Shown here: positions 41,575-46,092 of the stretch, piece after piece | How the letters are laid out: every line of letters begins with the position of its first letter | Position numbering within the stretch: position 1 is the first letter of the stretch | DNA from: Amycolatopsis circi | GTDB taxonomy: Bacteria; Actinomycetota; Actinomycetes; Mycobacteriales; Pseudonocardiaceae | NCBI RefSeq assembly: GCF_003385235.1 | Contig: NZ_PQIA01000074.1 | Span: 1 to 46,092 of the forward strand | Length of the DNA stretch: 46,092 nt | Direction: 5' to 3' | The notes under the pieces: generated by a model | What the model was told of the DNA's origin: nothing | Databases searched by the model: none | What the model saw: only the letters and a program-made list of their open reading frames with translations | Made by a program: the position numbers and the translations under genes

Positions 41575-42165
41575 ATGGAGCTGCGGATCCGCGGCGAGCA
41601 GGCGGTGCTGGCCGGGCCGGGCGGCGAGCACGCGCGCGAGGTCGACCCGCGCCGGCTCGCGATCGGCGCCGACCTGGCGCAGGACCTGCACGAGTGGGCG
41701 CGCGTCGCGTCGGCGGTGGCGCGTTCCGAGTCCGACGCCGACGTCGCCGGTTCCGTCGTGTCGCAGCGCGGACGGCAGCTCGCCGCGCGACTGGCCGCGG
41801 TGATGGGCACCGAGGTGCGCTTCGTCGATCCGGTGACTGGGACGGAGACGGTCGTCGAGCCGCCGCCGCGGCCGGATCAGCCCGCGCGACCCCGGACTCC
41901 GGACGAGCCGACGCCCTGGCTCACCGGGCTCACTGTCTCGGCTTTCGCCGCTGTCGTGGTGATCGTGGCGATGCTCGCACTGGCCGGAACGCTCGCCCGC
42001 GAGACGAGCACGTGGCTGGCGCTGATCGCGTCGCTGGTGGTCACCGGTGGCGTCGCGCCGTCGCTGTGGCTGGGCCGGAAGGTGCCGATCCTGCGCTGGG
42101 CGGTGTACGGCGCGGGCGGCGGCTTGGTGCTCGCCTGGATCGGCGTGCTGGCCACGGTGTTCTGA
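41575..42165 (+). CDS. DUF2537 membrane protein (Rv0882-like)
   Basis: A 196-aa protein. The N-terminal 115 residues are soluble and Arg/Asp-rich. The C-terminal half has three hydrophobic segments: LTVSAFAAVVVIVAMLALAG, WLALIASLVVTGGVAPSLWL and AVYGAGGGLVLAWIGVLATV; this is the DUF2537 part. The soluble extension makes it longer than Rv0882. ATG 41575 follows GGGGAGGGG. Same order as Rv0881-Rv0882. The function is unknown. Confidence 0.87.
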   Translation: MELRIRGEQAVLAGPGGEHAREVDPRRLAIGADLAQDLHEWARVASAVARSESDADVAGSVVSQRGRQLAARLAAVMGTEVRFVDPVTGTETVVEPPPRPDQPARPRTPDEPTPWLTGLTVSAFAAVVVIVAMLALAGTLARETSTWLALIASLVVTGGVAPSLWLGRKVPILRWAVYGAGGGLVLAWIGVLATVF

Positions 42166-42183
42166 CTCGCGGATACTGACCCG

Positions 42184-42591
42184 ATGGCTCCGTCTGATGA
42201 ATCGTACGGCTCCGCCGTTCCGTTGAGGGCGGTGGTGGGGCGGCAGCTTGGGGAATTGCGCGCCCTTTGTCTCGCCCTGCCCGAAGCCACCGAACGGCTC
42301 AGCCATGGCGAGCCGACGTGGTTCGTTCGCGGGCGCAAGACGTTCGTGATGTTCGCCGACCGGCATCACGACGACCGGCTCGCGTTCTGGTGCCCCGCGC
42401 CGCCCGGCGTGCAGGAGGAACTGGTGCGCACCGAGCCGGACCGGTTCTTCCGGCCGCCCTACGTCGGAGTACACGGATGGCTCGGCGTGCGGCTCGACGT
42501 GGACGTCGACTGGACCGAAGTGGACCAGATCGTGCGCGAGGCCTACCGGCACGTCGCCCCGAAGAAACTGGCCGCCCTGCTCGACGCCTAA
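42184..42591 (+). CDS. MmcQ/YjbR-family protein
   Basis: A 135-aa protein with YjbR-fold features: ALCLALPEATERLSHGEPTW, then FVRGRKTFVMFADRHHDDR, GVHGWLGVRLD and a final helical segment EAYRHVAPKKLAALL. Members have a CyaY-like, putatively DNA-binding fold; the function is unknown. ATG 42184 lies 18 bp after DUF2537, so cotranscription is likely. Confidence 0.9.
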   Translation: MAPSDESYGSAVPLRAVVGRQLGELRALCLALPEATERLSHGEPTWFVRGRKTFVMFADRHHDDRLAFWCPAPPGVQEELVRTEPDRFFRPPYVGVHGWLGVRLDVDVDWTEVDQIVREAYRHVAPKKLAALLDA

Positions 42592-42618
42592 CGCCAGCCT
42601 GCACCTGCCCGACGCGGA

Positions 42619-42673
42619 GTCCGTGAGGGGAACCCTGAGGGAATCAGAATCCCTCAGGGTTCCCCTCACGGAC
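42619..42673. repeat. Family A 55-bp palindrome, copy A5
   Basis: Identical arms to A1 over 24 bp on each side, but the centre GGAATCAGAATCC is not perfectly paired. It lies between the convergent yjbR and sepH genes (27 and 44 bp from their stops). Confidence 0.9.
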
Positions 42674-42717
42674 TTCTGCGGGAGCGCAGCGTTGCGGCGC
42701 GCTTGAAGCGGGCGAGG

Positions 42718-43554
42718 TCAGCCGCGCTGGGTGCGGACTCCGAGGAGTACGTCCTCCCAGGACGGGACGATCGGATGGCTCTTCTTCGCCTTCGTGCGCG
42801 GCTGCTCGGCTTCATCACCGTCGGACTCGCCCGGGACGCGCGGGATCTCGCGGGTCTCGTCGTCGCCTTCGTCGGGACCCTCGATGGCGCGCGGCTCCTC
42901 GACGGCGTCGAGCGTCGGCTGCACTACCGAATCGCGAGCCGGGGCCAGTGCACGCACGGTGCGCGGGGCGACGTACGAGTTCGGGTTCAGCAGGACTTCG
43001 GCGTTTTCGTCGAGCGCGTGCACCGTTCCGCCGTGCGCGCCGGGCGAGAACGACCAGTGCGCGCGGTTGTCGGAGCGGCCGGCTTTCCAGCGCAGCACGA
43101 CGACCCATTTGCCGTCGTCGCCGCGCCAGGCGTCCCAGGTTGCCTGGTTGTAGTCGTGGCCGCGGACGCCGAAGGCGTAGGCGATGACCTCGCCGAGCGT
43201 CTGGACGTCGGGCCCGTCCTCGCGGACCGGGTGCGCCGACTGCGCGAGTTCCGCCGTGCGGGACCGTTCGAGCAGCACCGGATAAGCGAATCGCTCCACC
43301 CGCTGCGTCGAGACGCCCGCGCTGCTCGCGACCTGCTCGACGGACTCGCCCGCGCGGATTCGCGCCTGGATCTCGCGTGGCCGCATCTGGCTCTCCAACT
43401 CGATCTCGATCTGGCCCAGCCGGGCTATGTCCCCCCTCGCCGCCGCACGCAGTCTCTCGTCGGCCGGGAGCAGGAAGCGGGTACGGCTCGCCGGGTCCTC
43501 CAGCACGAGGGACTTCCCGTCCTCGTGCAGCCCGACCACCCGCAACGCCCGCAT
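42718..43554 (-). CDS. sepH: Cell division protein SepH (DUF3071)
   Basis: A 278-aa protein. The N-terminal DUF3071 domain starts RALRVVGLHEDGKSLVLEDP and includes a helix-turn-helix-like segment (RAGESVEQVASSAGVSTQRV, about 68-87) followed by FAYPVLLERSR. The middle, to about residue 190, is variable; 200-255 is acidic and disordered. The short C-terminal motif is HPIVPSWEDVLLGVR. SepH homologues bind FtsZ and promote its assembly in Streptomyces and mycobacteria (Rv0883c). It sits immediately next to serC as in M. tuberculosis. Confidence 0.93.
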   Translation of the reverse strand: MRALRVVGLHEDGKSLVLEDPASRTRFLLPADERLRAAARGDIARLGQIEIELESQMRPREIQARIRAGESVEQVASSAGVSTQRVERFAYPVLLERSRTAELAQSAHPVREDGPDVQTLGEVIAYAFGVRGHDYNQATWDAWRGDDGKWVVVLRWKAGRSDNRAHWSFSPGAHGGTVHALDENAEVLLNPNSYVAPRTVRALAPARDSVVQPTLDAVEEPRAIEGPDEGDDETREIPRVPGESDGDEAEQPRTKAKKSHPIVPSWEDVLLGVRTQRG

Positions 43555-43753
43555 TTCTCGCCTCCCCGGTGTTCACCTTTGTGGGTGCCCACGTTAGAAC
43601 GGCGCGTCGGCTTGACGTGCGAGGCGCGCCGACGCCTCACCCATCCGAACTCAATCCGACGACACTTTCCCGGCCATTTTCGCGGCGGCGTTGACCCGTC
43701 GCCGCCGTGACACGCCGACCACGGTCTGTCACGAACGAGTGGTCGTCAACGCG

Positions 43754-43789
43754 AACCGCCCCGCGAGCCGGGCGGCAGGCGGGGCGGTT
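43754..43789 (-). terminator. Terminator of serC
   Basis: AACCGCCCCGC and GCGGGGCGGTT form an 11-bp perfect stem with a 14-nt loop, starting 15 nt beyond the serC stop. On the plus strand it is followed by a TTTTT tract, so it may also stop plus-strand transcripts. The rest of 43555-43803 is the sepH promoter region, without other clear motifs. Confidence 0.75.
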
Positions 43790-43803
43790 TGGGCGTTTTT
43801 CGT

Positions 43804-44928
43804 TCAGCCGAGCCGTTCCACGACGTATTCGATGCTCTGGGTGAGCTTCGTGACATCGTCCGGGTCGATCGCCGGGAACAGGCCGACGCGCAGCTGGTTG
43901 CGGCCCAGCTTCCGGTACGGCTCGGTGTCGACGATCCCGTTGGCGCGCAACACCTTCGCCACCGCGGCGGCGTCGACCTCGTCGGCGAAGTCGACCGTGC
44001 CGACGACCTGCGAGCGCAGGTCCGGGTTCGCCACGAACGGCGTGGTGTACGAGGTCTTCTCGGCCCAATCGTAGAGCCGGGTCGAGGATTCCTTGGTGCG
44101 CGAGGTGGTCCAGTCGAGGCCGCCCTGGCCGTTCATCCACTCGATCTGCTCGGCGAGCAGGAAAAGCGTGGAGACGGCGGGGGTGTTGTAGGTCTGGTCC
44201 TTGCGCGAGTTGTCGAGCGCCGTGGTGAGCGACAGGAACTCGGGGATCCAGCGGTCGCCGCCGCCGATCTCGCCGATCCGCTCGATCGCGGCGGGCGAGG
44301 CGAGCGCGATCCACAGCCCGCCGTCGGACGCGAACGACTTCTGCGGTGCGAAGTAGTAGACGTCGAAGTCCTCGGCCTTGACCGGAAGACCGCCGGCGCC
44401 GGACGTCGCGTCGATCGCGACCAGCGCGCCGTCACTGCCCGCCGGACGCTGCACCGGCACCGCGACGCCGGTGGAGGTTTCGTTGTGCGCCCAGCCGACG
44501 AGGTCCGCGCCCTGCTGGTAGGCGATTTCCGGCGCGCTGCCCGGGTCGGCCTTCACCACGATCGACTCGCCGAGGAACGGGGCCTTGTTCGTGACGGTCG
44601 CGAACTTCGAGGAGAACTCGCCGTAGGTGAAGTGCTGGGCGCGCTCGCGCACGAGGCCGAACGCGGCGGCGTCCCAGAACGCGGTCGTCCCGCCGTTGCC
44701 GAGGATGACCTCGTACCCGTCCGGGAGGGAGAACAGCTCGGACAGCCCGGCGCGCACCCGCCCGACGAGCGACTTGACCGGCTTCTGCCGGTGCGAGGTG
44801 CCGAGGTAGGTGGAACCGGACCGGGCGAGGGCGGCGAGCTGCTCTTCGCGGACCTTCGAGGGTCCGCAGCCGAAGCGGCCGTCGGCCGGCTTGAGGTCTG
44901 CTGGGATCGTCAACTCAGCGTCGGTCAT
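43804..44928 (-). CDS. serC: Phosphoserine aminotransferase
   Basis: A 374-aa PLP enzyme of serine biosynthesis, converting 3-phosphohydroxypyruvate and Glu to phosphoserine and 2-oxoglutarate. The mycobacterial-type start is PADLKPADGRFGCGPSKVR. TYLGTSHRQKPVKSLVGR and ILGNGGTTAFWDAA bind the cofactor phosphate region. DATSGAGGLPV holds the Asp contacting the pyridine ring. The Schiff-base Lys lies in YYFAPQKSFASDGGLW (about 195). ATG 44928. The terminator is at 43754. Confidence 0.95.
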   Translation of the reverse strand: MTDAELTIPADLKPADGRFGCGPSKVREEQLAALARSGSTYLGTSHRQKPVKSLVGRVRAGLSELFSLPDGYEVILGNGGTTAFWDAAAFGLVRERAQHFTYGEFSSKFATVTNKAPFLGESIVVKADPGSAPEIAYQQGADLVGWAHNETSTGVAVPVQRPAGSDGALVAIDATSGAGGLPVKAEDFDVYYFAPQKSFASDGGLWIALASPAAIERIGEIGGGDRWIPEFLSLTTALDNSRKDQTYNTPAVSTLFLLAEQIEWMNGQGGLDWTTSRTKESSTRLYDWAEKTSYTTPFVANPDLRSQVVGTVDFADEVDAAAVAKVLRANGIVDTEPYRKLGRNQLRVGLFPAIDPDDVTKLTQSIEYVVERLG

Positions 44929-45482
44929 GTGCTTAGTCTCTCAGGTCGGGACAACGCAGGTAACGGCGGTTGGCGGGTGTCCGACATGTGGAATCGTGAC
45001 GGAATCGCACGGTTGCCGGCCGTGCTGGGGCTGGTTTGCGCTCTTCGCCTTGACGGCGTTGGTGCACCCGAGGGGCTCGACTGCGCTGATCGTCCTCCTG
45101 GTAGCGACTTAGCGGCTGGTTTTCGTGCCGAGATGGCGGGAACGGTTCGCCCGGTGGGTGGACGCTGCTGCGCTGTTCGCTCTTTCCGCCGGGTTCGTCG
45201 TAGCCGGGTTCTTCATCGAACCGCCGGACGCGAGCGAGGTCGGCTCAGCCATTTCGCGGTCGTGCTCGCCGCCGCGTTTCTCGCCGGGTCGCTGTGATGG
45301 TGGCCGCGGGGCAGGGCACGGCCGAAGGGACCAGCGCGCGAGGTCCGCGTCGTGCTCGACGGGATACCGCTCAGTGGGATTCCGGCTAGGAGCCGCCGAG
45401 CCTGTCCACACTCGTCCCCGGTTGTGGAGTAGTCGGCCTCTGCACGCTCTAAGTGCCGGTTTCGTCGGGTAGCGCCGGTAGA
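44929..45482. other. Region with no convincing intact gene
   Basis: The serC promoter lies at the left edge. On the plus strand, 44997-45112 reads as a 38-aa hydrophobic peptide (WGWFALFALTALVH, ALIVLLVAT). At 45125 another frame starts VPRWRERFARWVDAAALFAL, with a membrane-like stretch, but soon becomes low-quality Arg/Ser/Gly-rich translation. This looks like the remains of a small membrane protein gene, broken by stops and shifts. I see no RNA or repeat. Confidence 0.4.
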
Positions 45483-45845
45483 ATGGGCATGGGCAGCCCC
45501 CCAGGGCAGGGCGGGGGTGGGCTCGGCCCGGTCCTCGGAAGCGCGAGCTGGCTCGTGCTCGAACCCGGCTGGCCCGGGCGGTTCGGGAGCGAGCACTGCC
45601 CGCCGGAACTCGCCGCCGAGCTGATCGAGCATCGGCGGCTCTGGGTGTTCGGCACTCCGGAGATGGGCGAGGGCCTGCCCGGCCAGGGCTTCTACGTGAA
45701 GGCGTGGCTGTCCCCGGCGGGGCGAGAGCCCGGCCTGAACGCCGAGGAGACCGACGTCCAGGCCGAAGCTGTCTGGCTCAGCACCACCCGGTCTCGTCCA
45801 GCCCGCCCGGAATCGGCGCGGCCGGGTCGTACGGCGTGCGGCTGA
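45483..45845 (+). CDS. Hypothetical protein
   Basis: A 120-aa frame starting MGMGSPPGQGGGG. It has almost entirely G/C third positions from about residue 15 to 100 and ordinary-looking sequence (ASWLVLEPGWPGRFGSEHCP, RRLWVFGTPEMGEGLPGQGF), so I think it is coding. A TAGAAT -10 at 45479-45484 would make it nearly leaderless. No family is recognised. Its last 68 bp overlap the end of the convergent serine hydrolase gene; the tail beyond residue 100 is Arg/Pro-rich and may be poorly conserved. Confidence 0.5.
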   Translation: MGMGSPPGQGGGGLGPVLGSASWLVLEPGWPGRFGSEHCPPELAAELIEHRRLWVFGTPEMGEGLPGQGFYVKAWLSPAGREPGLNAEETDVQAEAVWLSTTRSRPARPESARPGRTACG

Positions 45846-46092
45846 AGATGAACGTGGCGAGGTTCAGGTGGTTCGCCGTCCCGTCCGCGTCGCGGCCGAC
45901 GGTGAGCGTTTCGCCCGCGTAGTAGCCGTCCAGGCCGATCCAGGTGTCCGGTCCCTCGGGACGGAACCGCGACGCCCGTCCGCCGCCGACGGCCGGGTTC
46001 AGCGAGATCAGGCCGTCGCCCTGCACGCGCAGGAAGTACGGCGACGGGCCCCAGTGCCACAGGCCGGTCAGCGCGAGCAGCTCCGGGTCCAC
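45778..46092 (-). CDS. Serine hydrolase (beta-lactamase class), C-terminal end, partial
   Basis: The gene enters from beyond the right edge; 104 residues are visible. The segment LTGLWHWGPSPYFLRVQGDG, followed by RFRPEGPDTWIGLDGYYAGE and TFIFSRTPYDPAAPIPGG, resembles the small beta-sandwich domain found after the beta-lactamase-like domain in actinobacterial serine hydrolases. The catalytic domain lies outside the window, so identity is inferred. It is convergent with the hypothetical gene. Confidence 0.7.
   Translation of the reverse strand: MDPELLALTGLWHWGPSPYFLRVQGDGLISLNPAVGGGRASRFRPEGPDTWIGLDGYYAGETLTVGRDADGTANHLNLATFIFSRTPYDPAAPIPGGLDETGWC

Overview
The window is high-GC actinobacterial chromosome with very strong G/C preference at third codon positions, many GTG starts and several probable leaderless genes. 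The gene order Rv0862c-like, Rv0863-like, moaC, mog-moaE, rpf, moaD, moaA, cspB-like, DUF2771, MFS, DUF3027, DUF2530, MarR, SpoU methyltransferase, DUF2537, sepH, serC matches, from memory, the Mycobacterium tuberculosis Rv0862c-Rv0884c backbone, with extra genes inserted. Gene style and repeats suggest the family Pseudonocardiaceae, most likely Amycolatopsis; this is inference, and no 16S or other marker is present. It is a core chromosomal region, not a phage or plasmid. I see no tRNA, rRNA or CRISPR.

Layout. 0.3-6 kb: helicase-associated protein, a 59-aa protein, ACT-domain malic enzyme, then moaC and a fused mog-moaE. 6-8.7 kb: an Rpf muralytic enzyme preceded by a probable c-di-AMP (ydaO-type) riboswitch and a perfect CRP-type site, then moaD and moaA. 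8.7-12.4 kb: MarR, an HTH-TOBE protein and modABC, followed by a partial duplicate of the modC tail. So molybdate uptake and much of molybdopterin synthesis sit within 8 kb. 12.8-20.6 kb: multicopper oxidase, HAD-IIA phosphatase, metallophosphoesterase, a decayed reductase gene, YccF, PhzF, an orphan EspG-like protein and an acyl-CoA synthetase. 20.6-23.9 kb: a 167-bp MITE-like insertion inside a palindrome, a TetR-R2lox operon with a clear operator, a HAD phosphatase, and a cold-shock protein. 24-32 kb: DUF2771 lipoprotein, MFS, glutaminyl-cyclase-like lipoprotein, DUF3027 protein with a long Ala/Glu tail, and a large sacsin-type GHKL ATPase protein. 32-36 kb: DUF2530, purine permease, MarR-MFS operon, then an orphan iron box with a terminator-like hairpin that may encode a small iron-regulated RNA. 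36-39 kb: arylamine N-acetyltransferase, Fe/Mn superoxide dismutase, heme oxygenase and its TetR, with an operator and a weaker iron box. 39-46 kb: GCS2-type glutamate-cysteine ligase, SpoU methyltransferase, DUF2537, YjbR, SepH, SerC, a degraded region, a hypothetical gene and the 3' end of a serine hydrolase gene.

Two families of dispersed palindromes mark gene ends throughout. Family A (five copies of exactly 55 bp) has invariant ends and variable but complementary interiors. Family B (five copies of about 46 bp) has CTCGTGAGTG/CACTCACGAG outer arms and a GCCGGT/ACCGGC core. Both probably act as (bi)directional terminators and may be REP-like. The most interesting observations are the MITE with a clean target duplication inside a family B palindrome, the candidate iron-regulated sRNA, the CRP plus c-di-AMP control of rpf, and the palindrome families.
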